Source of the DNA: Verrucomicrobiia bacterium
GTDB lineage: Bacteria > Verrucomicrobiota > Verrucomicrobiia > Palsa-1439
Assembly: GCA_035577545.1 (NCBI GenBank)
Contig: DATLVI010000004.1
Location: 1 to 64,000 of the forward strand
Length of the DNA: 64,000 nucleotides
Reading direction: 5' to 3'
The notes beneath the pieces are model-generated. The model did no database searches. It saw only the letters and a program-made list of their open reading frames with translations, and was not told where the DNA came from. Position numbers and translations under genes: made by a program. This document shows positions 41,251 through 50,602 of the stretch, in pieces. How positions within the stretch are numbered: position 1 is the first letter of the stretch; every line of letters starts with the position of its first letter.

Positions 41251-42017
41251 CAGGCGCAGGCCAGCAGGCTGATGGTTCCGGTGCCGACGAGGATTAAGGA
41301 GGAAGGCTCGGGGACCGTGGTAACACTGAAATTGGCGCCCACATATTCGCCAACAATCTCGGCGGCAGCGTCAACTTCGGATGTGAACTCCAACTTGATT
41401 ACATCGTTAGCTTGGAGAAGAAGGTTGGTAACCGCGCTCGCTCCGCCACTGCCTGCGGCCAGGCTGAATGGACTATTCCGGTTATAGGGGTCGCCACTGT
41501 AGACACTGCCCTCTGTCAGTAATGTGTTATCAAGGTACAAAGCCCAGCCAACCACTCGTCCGACGTCACGAGCCATCCACACGGAACCGCCAATGTTTGC
41601 GACGGTAGAATTTGGACCCGGATAAGTGAATGTGACATTGCTTTTCCCTTCGCCCAAACCGTTATAATCATCCTGGCTATGCGTTACAATGTCGCCAGCG
41701 TGCCAGTCCAAAGGGTTCCCATACTGGTCGGTTGGGTTTGACTGGACGGCTTTGAACCAAATGGGAAGAAAAGGAGGAGGGGGGAGGGTGCTCCCATCCG
41801 ATGGTCCCCAGCCCGGTTGCTGGTTGGAAACGAGATAGGGCAAACCCAACTTATCCTGGTGAGGCAACGGGTTTACCCCCGCGTTGTATGACCACACACC
41901 ATTCGGGTTTGTGGTATCGCTCCAATCGCTCTTCAAATCAAATATGTCTGCGTCGGCGGGATTGAAATTGCCAAAGAGCGTCACCAGTCCCATCGCACCC
42001 AGGATTACCCATCTCAT
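41205..42017 (-). CDS. PEP-CTERM protein with altered C-terminus
   Basis: 270 residues. Signal peptide at 1-23 (WVILGAMGLVTLFGNFNPADA). The body has NPNGVWSYNAGVNPLP near residue 38, a motif shared with the PEP-CTERM protein at 42409 (NPNGVWSYGWSVSLG), and a probable beta-sandwich carbohydrate-binding-like fold. The sorting signal VPEPSSLILVG, a hydrophobic helix and WRR follow; the last dozen residues (PGPLRMQRPAVR) are encoded antisense to the MFS fragment, so the original stop appears replaced. Likely a surface or matrix protein. Divergent from the next PEP-CTERM gene. Confidence 0.85.
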   Translation of the reverse strand: MRWVILGAMGLVTLFGNFNPADADIFDLKSDWSDTTNPNGVWSYNAGVNPLPHQDKLGLPYLVSNQQPGWGPSDGSTLPPPPFLPIWFKAVQSNPTDQYGNPLDWHAGDIVTHSQDDYNGLGEGKSNVTFTYPGPNSTVANIGGSVWMARDVGRVVGWALYLDNTLLTEGSVYSGDPYNRNSPFSLAAGSGGASAVTNLLLQANDVIKLEFTSEVDAAAEIVGEYVGANFSVTTVPEPSSLILVGTGTISLLACAWRRPGPLRMQRPAVR

Positions 42018-42408
42018 TGCAAACCTTCCCTTCCAGTTGCCAGCGACTCGCTTTGCTGACAGTTCTCCAAGCGAGGTTATTATCAGCGTTCCAGCCCTTC
42101 CTTGTCGAGAACATAGGCACTCGATTTGACCATCTATGCGAAGACAACGCGGTCAATAAGGTAAGGCTGTGGCGGGCAGTGCGATTCTGCATGCAAGTCT
42201 CACCCTCGCCAGACTACGGAATCAATACGCTTGACGCGCCTATGAGCGAGTGTTCTACTGACTCTAGAGTCCGTTGCGAGGATTTGTGCGCATTCCCGTT
42301 TGTGCGGCCATTTTGAAATGGCGACGTTGATCCTGCGAGCCCAACGCCTGCCACGAAGCAGATAGACAAACCAACCGCCTGCGGAAGCAGGCAAAGCGAG
42401 GAGAAGCC
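42018..42408. other. Divergent intergenic region between two PEP-CTERM genes
   Basis: 391 bp without a supported gene. Near the right end, GCCTGCGGAAGCAGGC forms a short hairpin just ahead of the AGGAG ribosome-binding site of the gene at 42409. I find no sigma-54 site with correct spacing. Confidence 0.45.
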
Positions 42409-43143
42409 ATGAAGAAGTTCAACGTTCCCAACTCTGCACGCGGAATCACGTTCATTTCAACCTTCACAACGTTGCTCTGTCTCGTTGTGGTCGCCCTGCC
42501 GCATCCTGCGTTGGCCTATGATGCTGCTGCGGACTTTTCCATCGGCAGTAACCCTAATGGCGTCTGGAGCTACGGCTGGTCGGTTAGTCTCGGATCGACC
42601 TTTAACCTCGACACCGCCAGCACCAACGCCCAATACGGTCTCAGCGGTCTCAACGGCTGGTTGGGCAATCAGACTCCCGAGGGTATTCCGTATATCCTGC
42701 GCAATACCACTGCCAGTCCGATGGTTGTGGCCGGCTCGACGATCTATCAAGCAGGGCAACTGGCATTGAACATGAATGGCAGCCAGTATGCTGATCTCCG
42801 TTGGACCGCGCCTTCATCCGGGCCGTTTAGTATTGCGGCCACATTTTCCGGCCTCAGTACGGTCGGCGATTCATCGGATGTGCATATTCTCCTCAACGGC
42901 GTCTCCATATTCGATTCGGCGGTGAACGGTAGTCCCAGCCCGACGTCCTATTCGGGAACGCCGAACCTCACGACAGGAGACCACATCGATTTTGCCGTCG
43001 GTTTTGGAAGCAACGGAAACGATCATGAAGATACCACCGGCCTGGCCGCAACGATTGTGGCCGTGCCCGAACCAGGCCCACTCGGTCTTGTGGGCGCAGC
43101 TCTCGCCAGTCTGTTCTCGCTTCGTTTCCTGAAAAGAAAATAG
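42409..43143 (+). CDS. PEP-CTERM protein
   Basis: 244 residues. Signal peptide (TFISTFTTLLCLVVVALPHPALA), then NPNGVWSYGWSVSLG at about residue 45, a predicted beta-sandwich body with VHILLNGVSIFDSAV and DHIDFAVGFGSNGNDHEDTTG, and the C-terminal sorting signal AVPEPGPLGLVG, helix and RFLKRK tail. Members of this group are exported and processed by an exosortase encoded elsewhere. It shares the NPNGVWSY module with the divergent neighbour. A good AGGAG site precedes the ATG. Confidence 0.88.
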   Translation: MKKFNVPNSARGITFISTFTTLLCLVVVALPHPALAYDAAADFSIGSNPNGVWSYGWSVSLGSTFNLDTASTNAQYGLSGLNGWLGNQTPEGIPYILRNTTASPMVVAGSTIYQAGQLALNMNGSQYADLRWTAPSSGPFSIAATFSGLSTVGDSSDVHILLNGVSIFDSAVNGSPSPTSYSGTPNLTTGDHIDFAVGFGSNGNDHEDTTGLAATIVAVPEPGPLGLVGAALASLFSLRFLKRK

Positions 43144-43251
43144 CCGGCACAGTGAAAGGACGGTTGGTTGCCTCACGGGCGGAGAAGGGGTGGGCGTGGG
43201 GAATATGTGCGAGGCGCAGATGGACGTGATGCAGCGAGCAGATGGCAGCGC

Positions 43252-44661
43252 TCACGGCGTGATGTGAAATCGATAAAACCGTTGCGGTTGAAAAGCACCG
43301 CCGCAGTCGGTCAACGTCTGCAAACCGCCAATGCTGTTGGTAATAGATGCGCCGACGATGTTGGACCAACTCCCATCGGTCAGTGAGTCACGATACTGTA
43401 ATTGATAGGTCTCAGGCCAGACGGACGGGATGGTGATGACGACGTTGGTGTTCACGAACTGGATCGCGCTAATCTGATTGGCCGGGGGGCTGAGGGGAAC
43501 GGAGAGTTTGAACACCGTGCCAGCGCCGTTCGTGCCGCCTTGGTAAGTGGTCCCGTAAAAGTTGCCATCGCAACCCTGCACCAACGCCGCCTGCGGATTG
43601 CGGCCATCGGGGCCGCTGAATTGATATGGCTGGGTGAACGTGCCCGACGGACTGATCCGAAACACGTCGCCAACGGAGTTAGACCCTCCAAACCCGGTCG
43701 TCCCGTAGAAATTACCGTCACTCCCCAGCACAGGCCCCGCGTAGGGATTCGCGCCATCCGTTCCATTGGGATTGAAGAAATGCAATGTCGTGAGCGTCCC
43801 CGCAGGAGTGATCTGGAACACAGTGCCGGACCCGGTCTTTCCTCCCACGATGGTCGTCCCGTAGAAGTTACTGTCGCTGCCTTGCGCAAGCGTTCCGCAC
43901 GGAAATTCGCCAGTGTAGGATAAGTTGGTGTCAGTGATCGAGAACAGGTTTGTGAATGTGCCATCCAGGCCGATCTTGAACACCGAGCCATTGCCGTCCG
44001 TCCCTCCGTATTCAGTCGTCCCGTAGAAATCGCCGTTGCTGTCTTGCACCAACCCGGCATGCGCGGCCGGAAAACCAAAGGCCGATCCGTTGTACGTGTA
44101 CAGCGTTGTCATCGTTCCCGACGAAGTGACCTTGAACACGGTGCCGGAAGAGGCGTGACCGCCAGGGAGAAGAAGCGTCGTGCCATAGAAGTTGCCGTCT
44201 CGGCCCTGTGCGAGCGCGGCTCGCGGGTTGGCCCCATTCGTATCGCCGCTAAAGCTGAACAAGGTTGTCAGTATGCCGGCGGAAGTGATTTGAAAAACAG
44301 TGCCACAATGGCAATTGGTGGCAGTTCCTCCGGTGACGGTCGTCCCATAGAAATTGCCGTCACTGCCCTGCACGAGAGGCGCCTCCGGGTCGCTGCCATC
44401 CGGGCCGCTAAATTGGTAGAGCGGCGTAAATGTGCCGGTGGAGCTGATCTGGAACACGGTTCCGAGGTTGTTCGACCCACCCGCCTGTGTTGTGCCATAG
44501 AAGTACCCATCGCTGCCCTGCACCAGGGCCGCCTGCGGGTTGCTGCCGTCCGCGCCACTAAAGGTGTGAAGTGTCGTCAGCGCAGCGTTCGTGCCGGCGC
44601 GGCTGGAACCGCCGAACAAAACAACCAACACAATCACCGCGAGAATGCGGAGAGTCTTCAT
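43252..44661 (-). CDS. GloVer tandem-repeat secreted protein
   Basis: 469 residues with a signal peptide (LRILAVIVLVVLFGGSSRAG). It is built of about seven to eight repeats of roughly 50 residues, each with a GSDGNFYGTT-x-GG core followed by GTVFQI-and-G-x-x-TTL-F-type strands: the Gloeobacter/Verrucomicrobia repeat, predicted as a beta-propeller-like structure. The C-terminal ~75 residues form a separate module ending FYRFHITP, as in the GH31 protein (FYRIHITYP). The role is unknown; a surface-exposed or extracellular protein is likely. Confidence 0.9.
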   Translation of the reverse strand: MKTLRILAVIVLVVLFGGSSRAGTNAALTTLHTFSGADGSNPQAALVQGSDGYFYGTTQAGGSNNLGTVFQISSTGTFTPLYQFSGPDGSDPEAPLVQGSDGNFYGTTVTGGTATNCHCGTVFQITSAGILTTLFSFSGDTNGANPRAALAQGRDGNFYGTTLLLPGGHASSGTVFKVTSSGTMTTLYTYNGSAFGFPAAHAGLVQDSNGDFYGTTEYGGTDGNGSVFKIGLDGTFTNLFSITDTNLSYTGEFPCGTLAQGSDSNFYGTTIVGGKTGSGTVFQITPAGTLTTLHFFNPNGTDGANPYAGPVLGSDGNFYGTTGFGGSNSVGDVFRISPSGTFTQPYQFSGPDGRNPQAALVQGCDGNFYGTTYQGGTNGAGTVFKLSVPLSPPANQISAIQFVNTNVVITIPSVWPETYQLQYRDSLTDGSWSNIVGASITNSIGGLQTLTDCGGAFQPQRFYRFHITP

Positions 44662-45012
44662 TTCAAGGGATCAACAGGCACAGGCTGCCAATCTCTTCAC
44701 TTCCTCCTTGGGAGCGAAGTGAATCACGCGCCCGACAGCAATGTCGAGCCTATTCCGTTGGTCACAGCGGGGACACATCGTGATCCCGCTAAGGTGGCTT
44801 GGTCGCATCACGATCACATCACGTCATGGCACGTGGGTTCGTTGTGCTTGGTCTCGGCGATTGGCGCCTGCACCAGCGCGAGATGGCTATTGCTCATGGT
44901 CATCAGTTAGCGGGCTGTTCTTGAATTCTCCCGCTCAGGGTTCCGAGAGGTGGTCCTAATGGCGCGTTCGCATCCATTACGGTTACTCTGGACGGGATGG
45001 ATGGTTTAGTGA
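44662..45012. other. Intergenic region, nothing recognised
   Basis: 351 bp upstream of the GloVer gene and the small membrane protein. It contains no supported gene and no convincing promoter pair. A TGGCACGTGGGT string at about 44827 lacks the spacing for a sigma-54 site. Confidence 0.4.
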
Positions 45013-45333
45013 TTGGATAATGGCGTGAGAGACGAAGATCGAAATCTCCTTTGTGGGATCGCCCTGGTCTGGTTGTACCTGATCGCGGGGTCCGTTGATT
45101 TGTTCGATGTCCTCGGCACGCTCATAGGTGGCATGGGCGGAAATGTGAAGGAATATGCAAATGGCGTGTTGGTGATGGCAACCATACCTGCTGTTGTTAT
45201 TGTTACTTGCCTTCTGGTGGTCGTCCAGTCTACCCGCACTTGGATGAAGTGGGGCGTTATTCCGCTGTTGGGCCTTAATCTACTACTGGTTTCTTGGCAC
45301 CTCGTCCTCTTGAACTCCGTGTCCTCGCGATAG
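45013..45333 (+). CDS. Small membrane protein of unknown function
   Basis: 106 residues if started at TTG 45013. Three hydrophobic segments (LLCGIALVWLYLIAGSVDLF, GVLVMATIPAVVIVTCLLVVV, WGVIPLLGLNLLLVSWHLVLL). No family recognised. GTG at 45025 is an alternative start. Convergent with the membrane protein at 45365. Codon use and the even spacing of helices favour a real gene, but evidence is limited. Confidence 0.5.
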   Translation: MDNGVRDEDRNLLCGIALVWLYLIAGSVDLFDVLGTLIGGMGGNVKEYANGVLVMATIPAVVIVTCLLVVVQSTRTWMKWGVIPLLGLNLLLVSWHLVLLNSVSSR

Positions 45334-45364
45334 CGGGTGACGCAAGGTTGCCTTAGCCGAATCT

Positions 45365-45844
45365 CTACAACGCTCCTATTCCAAACGTCTTCCTTCCTGC
45401 TGGGCGCAGAAGATAGACCAATCCCAAAACAGGCGGAGCCGCCATAAAGAGAAACATGGGAAGATAAAAGCATAAAAAGGGCACCCAGTGGTTTACGTCA
45501 CTCTTCCTAGCCTCAACAATTTCTTGAGAAATGTGGTATGCGCTGATCAGTCCCCAAAATGACCAGCCAAGACTCAGGATGATCGCCCAAACGGAAAGAT
45601 ACCAACCATTCTTGCGAATTCGAAAACACAAAATCCCACCCACGCACGACAGGGTAACTATGCCAAGGAACGTCGAGATGAGAAGTACTGATCTGATTCT
45701 GTCGAGCAAGGACGCGGCGTGGGAGCCCCCGGGCAAGGCGAATGCGAATCCGGCAGCCAAAATCCAAAAGCAGGCAAATAGCACGCCCCTGCCAAAGAGG
45801 AAAACGCCGAGAACTTTGGGAGCTATAGGGATTGGCTCTTTCAT
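45365..45844 (-). CDS. Four-helix membrane protein of unknown function
   Basis: About 159 residues from ATG 45844; the frame opens at 45916, but the extra residues are polar and the gene proper starts with MKEPIPIAPKVLGVFLFGRG. Four membrane segments (VLFACFWILAAGFAFAL, VLLISTFLGIVTLSCVGG, WYLSVWAIILSLGWSFWGL, FLCFYLPMFLFMAAPPVLGLVYLL). No domain recognised and no partner gene. Confidence 0.6.
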   Translation of the reverse strand: MKEPIPIAPKVLGVFLFGRGVLFACFWILAAGFAFALPGGSHAASLLDRIRSVLLISTFLGIVTLSCVGGILCFRIRKNGWYLSVWAIILSLGWSFWGLISAYHISQEIVEARKSDVNHWVPFLCFYLPMFLFMAAPPVLGLVYLLRPAGRKTFGIGAL

Positions 45845-45956
45845 CTGACTAGCCGTAGATGTGCGCGTGTAGGCCAAAGCTGCCACCTGTCTATTACAAG
45901 ACACAGAGCGTTGCAACGAACTTCAGCTAGGACCAGGTCTCGCAAGATCGGTTGGC

Positions 45957-46010
45957 GCGTCGGGCGGATGCGGCCCGTCATGGCGGCGGAACCCTGCACT
46001 CAGTAACTTC
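45957..46010. repeat. Dispersed repeat, partial copy C
   Basis: CGTCGGGCGGATGCGGCCCG followed by TCATGGCGGCG matches the left half of copy B (38806-38860). It lies in the short gap between two small membrane-protein genes. Confidence 0.45.
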
Positions 46011-46034
46011 AATAGAAGAGGGGTTAATGGTGAG

Positions 46035-46313
46035 TCACTGCACTGGAGGTGATGATGGGGGCTTAAAAAACTGTCCTTTGGTGCGGTTTCGTCGGCGGGC
46101 GTAAAAGTATACGATGGCACCTATCCAGTTGAGAAAGATGACAATTAACATCCAGACGATCTTGTCATTGCTTGGGGGTTCGTTCTGGGCACAGTCGATG
46201 ATCATCCAAATCCAAAACGCAAAAAGGAATGCCCCAAACATGCACATGCCGCCGTAGAAAATGATGAAAAACAAAGTCATGGCCCATACCGGCGCTAGAG
46301 GGTCGGGGTGCAT
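46035..46313 (-). CDS. PLDc_N-domain small membrane protein
   Basis: 92 residues. The pattern of one helix, WMIIDCAQNEPPSNDKIVW, a second helix VIFLNWIGAIVYFYARRR is that of the phospholipase D N-terminal (PLDc_N) domain found at the front of cardiolipin synthases and, alone, in many small membrane proteins. No PLD catalytic domain is attached. Function unknown. It is followed by a Pro/Ser-rich tail. Confidence 0.75.
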   Translation of the reverse strand: MHPDPLAPVWAMTLFFIIFYGGMCMFGAFLFAFWIWMIIDCAQNEPPSNDKIVWMLIVIFLNWIGAIVYFYARRRNRTKGQFFKPPSSPPVQ

Positions 46314-46457
46314 TTAGGTGGTTTGTATCGCTGTCAGAGGGGGGAAATCAAGGGTTGAATGAAAAGTGTGGGAGTAATATTGGAAACCTCTGCCGAGGGT
46401 GTGGGTCGTCGCGGACCCACGGTCTCAAGGAGGTGGGTGTTTGAGGATTTTGAGAAA

Positions 46458-46534
46458 TGGCGCGCCCAGCAGGAGTTGAACCTGCAACCTTTGGTTCCGT
46501 AGACCAACGCTCTATCCAATTGAGCTATGGGCGC
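46458..46534 (-). tRNA. tRNA-Arg (anticodon ACG)
   Basis: Read on the minus strand: acceptor GCGCCCA pairs with TGGGCGC, D-arm GCTC-AATTGGATA-GAGC, anticodon stem TTGGT/ACCAA around loop CTACGGA (anticodon ACG), a 5-nt variable region AGGTT, T-arm GCAGG-TTCAACT-CCTGC, discriminator G and an encoded CCA at 46460-46458. All four stems are perfectly paired. The first A is normally edited to inosine to read CGU, CGC and CGA codons. The gene lies between the small membrane-protein gene and the divergent kinase gene. Confidence 0.95.
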
Positions 46535-46643
46535 ACGCCTAGAAGTGCGTAGGAGACTATATTCGCGTCGCGGGCGCCCGGCAACGAAAAATCTGCGTCT
46601 CGAAGAAATCGACTTTTCGGCGGGAATTGGCTATCCGTTCAGC

Positions 46644-48125
46644 ATGAAGCGCAGGCTTTCGCGTGACCAATCATCAGTCCTCATCCTATCCATCGACATT
46701 GGCACCTCGTCGCTGCGCACCGCACTGTTCGATGCGCGCAGCCGGCGGCTCGTTCGTACCACGGCGCAGGAGGCATATTCATTGCGAGTCACGGCAGATG
46801 GCGGCGCGGAACTCTCACCGCAAACGCTGCGGCAAACTTTCCTACGGTGCCTGGCCAAAACGCTGCGCGTGTATCGCACCGACCGGACACTTCGCCTGCG
46901 TCCGATCATCGCCGTCGGCACGTCCTGTTTTTGGCACAGCTTGCTCGGCGTGGATGAAAGTGGACGGGCGTTGACACCGATTTACACGTGGGCGGATTCG
47001 CGCAGCCGCGAAGATGCGGCGCGATTGCGTGGAGAATTTTCCGAGCGCGCGGTACACGCGCGGACGGGGTGCATGTTACGTTCGTCATTCTGGCCCGCGA
47101 AACTGCTTTGGTTGCGACGCACGCAGCCGAAACTTTTCGCAAGCGTGACGCACTGGATGTCGCCCGCCGAATGGCTGCAGCGTGAGTTTTGCGGGGACGC
47201 GTGCTGCAGTTACGCCATGGCAAGCGCGACGGGCCTGTTCAATCCCGCCACGCTACGGTGGGACGCGGGACTTCTCAAGCGTTGCCGCATTTCACCGCGA
47301 AAACTCAACGCGCTGAGCGAAGAGCCTCTCCAATCGTCGGCCCGACTGGGCCGCAGATTTCCGGAGTTGCGCGAGGCCCTGTGGTTCCCCGCCATCGGCG
47401 ATGGCGCAGCGAGCAATTTGGGCTCGGGCGCGACGAAGCCGGGCCTGGCCGCGCTGAATGTCGGGACCAGCGCGGCGATTCGACTGGTGAGCCGCGTCCA
47501 AAGGGCGCGCGCGCCGTTTGGACTGTTCTGTTATCGCGTTGATGCGAAACGTCTGCTGATCGGCGGCGCGGTGAGCAACGCGGGCAACCTGCGCACATGG
47601 TGCGTGCGGCAACTGAATCTGCCGCACGATCCAAAAGAGCTGGAGCGCGCATTGGCGGCGCGGCTGACGCCGTTGCACGGACTCACCGTGTTGCCGTTTT
47701 GGGTGAGCGAACGCGCCCCCACGTGGCCGGAGGAATTGCACGGCGCAATTGTCGGCTTGAAGAATTCCAGTTCGGCGCTGGACATTCTGCAGGCAACGCG
47801 GGAAGCGGTCTTCCAGCGGTTGGCACAGATTGCCGAATTGTTGCCCATCCGGAAGTTTGTGGTCTCCGGAGGAATCCAGAAATCACCGGCGGACATGCAA
47901 CGGCTCGCGGATGTGCTCGGCCGCAGTCTGATCGTTTGCAGCGAACCCGAAGCGTCGCTGCGCGGTGCGGCGGTGTTTGCGTTCGAGAAACTGGGCGTCA
48001 CAGTGCCTTCGCCCTCAGCGGGTCGCGTGATCCATCCGCGTCTGCAATTCACGCGTCAATATATGATGGCACGACGGCGACAACAGCGGCTGGAGAAATT
48101 GTTGGGATCAAGCCGGCTTCTGTGA
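46644..48125 (+). CDS. FGGY-family carbohydrate kinase (gluconokinase-like)
   Basis: 493 residues from ATG 46644 (the frame opens earlier, inside the tRNA). The N-terminal ASKHA domain has [18 protein letters not shown], the conserved Asp/Thr phosphate loop, followed by [10 protein letters not shown] and the C-terminal domain with [11 protein letters not shown] (second phosphate loop), and [22 protein letters not shown]. Gluconate is the commonest substrate of this sub-family, but glycerol, xylulose or others cannot be excluded. It overlaps the 3' end of the convergent reductase by 18 bp. An AGC-ATG context with no strong ribosome-binding site leaves the start slightly uncertain. Confidence 0.83.
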   Translation: MKRRLSRDQSSVLILSIDIGTSSLRTALFDARSRRLVRTTAQEAYSLRVTADGGAELSPQTLRQTFLRCLAKTLRVYRTDRTLRLRPIIAVGTSCFWHSLLGVDESGRALTPIYTWADSRSREDAARLRGEFSERAVHARTGCMLRSSFWPAKLLWLRRTQPKLFASVTHWMSPAEWLQREFCGDACCSYAMASATGLFNPATLRWDAGLLKRCRISPRKLNALSEEPLQSSARLGRRFPELREALWFPAIGDGAASNLGSGATKPGLAALNVGTSAAIRLVSRVQRARAPFGLFCYRVDAKRLLIGGAVSNAGNLRTWCVRQLNLPHDPKELERALAARLTPLHGLTVLPFWVSERAPTWPEELHGAIVGLKNSSSALDILQATREAVFQRLAQIAELLPIRKFVVSGGIQKSPADMQRLADVLGRSLIVCSEPEASLRGAAVFAFEKLGVTVPSPSAGRVIHPRLQFTRQYMMARRRQQRLEKLLGSSRLL

Positions 48126-48998
48126 CATCGCCTCCAGCGCGAGGTACAGCGCGTGCGTACCGCTACGGCCGTGTCCCTGTGCCTGGACGGCTCGGTAGAG
48201 GTCGTGCACCAGTTTTAGTCCCGGCAGCGTGAGGTTCATGCGCTCCGCTTCCGCGAGGGCGATCTCCATGTCCTTGACGAAGTGGTCCACGAGAAAACCG
48301 GGAGCGAAATTGTGTTGCAGGATGCGCGGGGCGAGATTGTCGAGACTCCAGCAGCCTGCAGCGCCCCCGCGAATCGATTGCAGCATGGTGTCGAGATCGA
48401 GACCGGCTTTGTGCCCGTAGAGCAGGCTTTCGCAGACGCCGATCATCGTGCCCGCGATGACAATCTGATTGCACATCTTGGCGTGCTGCCCGGCGCCCGG
48501 CCCGCCCTGATGAATGATGGTCTTGCCGAGAATTTCCAACAATGGACGCGTCCTCTCAACTGCATCCGCGTCGCCACCAACCATGATCGAGAGCGTGGCG
48601 TTGCGCGCGCCGACGTCGCCGCCGGAAACCGGCGCGTCGATGGCGTCGACGCCGTTTGCTTTGGCCGCCGCGTAAATCTCTTTCGACAAGCTCGGTTCGG
48701 TGGTGGTCATGTCGATCACAAGGCTGCCGGGTTTCACGCCGGCGAACACCCCGTTTTCGCCGAAATAAACCTCCCGCACATCGCGTGGATAACCAACCAT
48801 GCTGAACAGGACATCCGATTGATTCGCGACGAACCGAGGCGAATCGCCCCACTGCGCGCCCTTCTCCAGCAACGGCTGGGCCTTGGACTTCGTGCGGCTG
48901 TAGACCGTGACCGCGTAGCCCTTGCCGAGGAGATTTCCGCACATCGACAGGCCCATGACCCCCGAGCCGATCCAGCCCAGACGTGTGGTGGCTTTCAT
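48108..48998 (-). CDS. 3-hydroxyisobutyrate dehydrogenase-family reductase
   Basis: 296 residues. The Rossmann domain starts [22 protein letters not shown] (GxGxxG) and the substrate segment [22 protein letters not shown] contains the beta-hydroxyacid dehydrogenase signature; the catalytic Lys lies in [13 protein letters not shown]. The C-terminal half is the helical dimer domain. Members reduce 3-hydroxyisobutyrate, tartronate semialdehyde, succinic semialdehyde or similar beta-hydroxyacids with NAD(P). Its proximity to a gluconokinase-like kinase fits a sugar-acid pathway but no further partner is seen. Confidence 0.9.
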   Translation of the reverse strand: MKATTRLGWIGSGVMGLSMCGNLLGKGYAVTVYSRTKSKAQPLLEKGAQWGDSPRFVANQSDVLFSMVGYPRDVREVYFGENGVFAGVKPGSLVIDMTTTEPSLSKEIYAAAKANGVDAIDAPVSGGDVGARNATLSIMVGGDADAVERTRPLLEILGKTIIHQGGPGAGQHAKMCNQIVIAGTMIGVCESLLYGHKAGLDLDTMLQSIRGGAAGCWSLDNLAPRILQHNFAPGFLVDHFVKDMEIALAEAERMNLTLPGLKLVHDLYRAVQAQGHGRSGTHALYLALEAMSQKPA

Positions 48999-49066
48999 CG
49001 CTTGTGAAGCTAGGTGACCGTGCGCGAGGTTGTCAAACGCATTTGGTTTCGACTACACTTGCCTTG

Positions 49067-50584
49067 ATGAAAGCGGTTACGACCGGGCAAATACGGGAAC
49101 TCGACCAACGCACCATCGCCGCCGGCACGCCCGGGGAGGAACTCATGGAACGCGCGGGCTATGCCGTTGCGCGGGCCACGATTCAGTTTCTCAAACGGCA
49201 GGACGCACGCTCGGTGTTGCTGTTCGCGGGAAAGGGGAACAACGGCGGAGACGCAATCGTGGCGGCGCGGCATTTGGCGGGGGCCGGGTGCCAGCCTACA
49301 CTGGTGTTGCTCTGTCGCCGCAACGAGCTGCAGGGCGATCCGTTACTGCATTTCCAGAAGCTCGTCAGCGCGATTCGCGTTTACGAATTGCCAACCCTCG
49401 ACGAACTTTCCGGGATCGTGGCCGAAACGGAACCGGCGGTTGTTGTCGACGGCTTGCTCGGCACGGGACTGAAGGGCGAGGTGCGCGAGCCGTACGCGAC
49501 AGCGATCAAGGTGATCAACGGCCTGCATTTGCCTGTCGTAGCCATCGACATCCCCTCGGGCCTTGGTAGCGATACAGGCGAAGTGCATGGGTTCGGCGTT
49601 CGGGCGGATTTGACGGTCACCATGGCTCTGCCGAAGATCGGTTTGCTGAAACCAGCCGCGGCGGATTTCGTGGGTCGCATCGAAGTCGCCGACATCGGAA
49701 TTCCGCGGGAGTTTGTCGAGCAGATTTCCACCGACGTGGAACTACTCACGGCCCAGGACGTCAAGCCGCTGTTGCCGCCGCGCCGTCGTTCCGCGCATAA
49801 AGGCGACTTCGGTCATCTGTTGGTCATCGCCGGTTCCGAAGGCTACACGGGCGCGCCCGTGATGGTGGCACACGCCGCCGCCCGCGCGGGCGCGGGACTG
49901 GTCACATTGGCTGTGCCGCACAACATCTATCCCATTGTTGCGGCACAATGCCCGCCGGAAGTGATGCCGCAGCCCGTAGACTTCGAGCAACTCAATCCGG
50001 GTTATTTCGCCCGATTTGATGCCGTCGCCATTGGTCCCGGACTCGGTCAGCAGGCCGAAACGCAGAAGCTGGTCTGGAAAGTGGTGAGCAGTTGTCCTCT
50101 GCCGATGGTGGTGGACGCCGACGCCTTGAACGCCATGGCCCAGGGCGTGGCGGCGTTGAAGAAACTGCAAAAGCCGCTCGTGCTCACGCCGCATCCCGGC
50201 GAAATGGCACGACTCATCAGCAAAACGGCAAAGGAAGTGCAAGCGGACCGCTGGGGTATGGCCCGGGGTTTTGCCCAAGAGTATGGGGTCGTCATGGTTC
50301 TGAAAGGCGCGGGGACGGTGGTCACTGACAAGTCGGGCGGACTCTGGGTCAATTCGACCGGCAATCCCGGCATGGCCAAGGGCGGCATGGGCGATGCGCT
50401 CACCGGAATCATCGGCGCATTCCTCGCGCAGGGCATGGGGACGCTCGACGCCGTGCGCGCGGGTGTGTTCCTCCACGGACTCGCCGGTGATCTTGCGAAC
50501 GAGAAACTTGGCGCGCGCGCGATGCTGACCACGGATTTGATTGAACATCTCGGCCCCGCCTTCGCGACGCTGGACCAGACGTGA
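49067..50584 (+). CDS. nnr: Bifunctional NAD(P)HX epimerase/dehydratase
   Basis: 505 residues from ATG 49067 (the frame opens at 48983). The N-terminal YjeF/NnrE domain (~1-215) has LMERAGYAVA, FAGKGNNGGDAIVAARHL and DGLLGTGLKGEV; the C-terminal ADP-dependent dehydratase NnrD domain (~225-500) has HLLVIAGSEGYTGAP, IGPGLGQ, VVDADALNAMAQ, LTPHPGEMARL and NPGMAKGGMGDALTG. Together they repair damaged hydrated NADH and NADPH. The gene is divergent from the reductase with about 70 bp between. The fusion of both activities is the normal bacterial form. Confidence 0.96.
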   Translation: MKAVTTGQIRELDQRTIAAGTPGEELMERAGYAVARATIQFLKRQDARSVLLFAGKGNNGGDAIVAARHLAGAGCQPTLVLLCRRNELQGDPLLHFQKLVSAIRVYELPTLDELSGIVAETEPAVVVDGLLGTGLKGEVREPYATAIKVINGLHLPVVAIDIPSGLGSDTGEVHGFGVRADLTVTMALPKIGLLKPAAADFVGRIEVADIGIPREFVEQISTDVELLTAQDVKPLLPPRRRSAHKGDFGHLLVIAGSEGYTGAPVMVAHAAARAGAGLVTLAVPHNIYPIVAAQCPPEVMPQPVDFEQLNPGYFARFDAVAIGPGLGQQAETQKLVWKVVSSCPLPMVVDADALNAMAQGVAALKKLQKPLVLTPHPGEMARLISKTAKEVQADRWGMARGFAQEYGVVMVLKGAGTVVTDKSGGLWVNSTGNPGMAKGGMGDALTGIIGAFLAQGMGTLDAVRAGVFLHGLAGDLANEKLGARAMLTTDLIEHLGPAFATLDQT

Positions 50585-50602
50585 GCGACACGACTGCCTG
50601 AT

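Noticed and set aside
41176-41487. Plus-strand open frame starting MRNALLISAAYLTAG
   Set aside because: Its first 25 residues come from the MFS fragment and the rest is antisense to the PEP-CTERM gene; there is no complete protein.
43252-44661. Regular repeats that could be a CRISPR-like array
   Set aside because: The periodicity (~150-170 bp) is that of a protein repeat in one long frame with signal peptide, not short direct repeats with unique spacers.
44825-44850. TGGCACGTGGG string as a fourth sigma-54 site
   Set aside because: The GC of a -12 element is not at the required 10-nt distance from GG.
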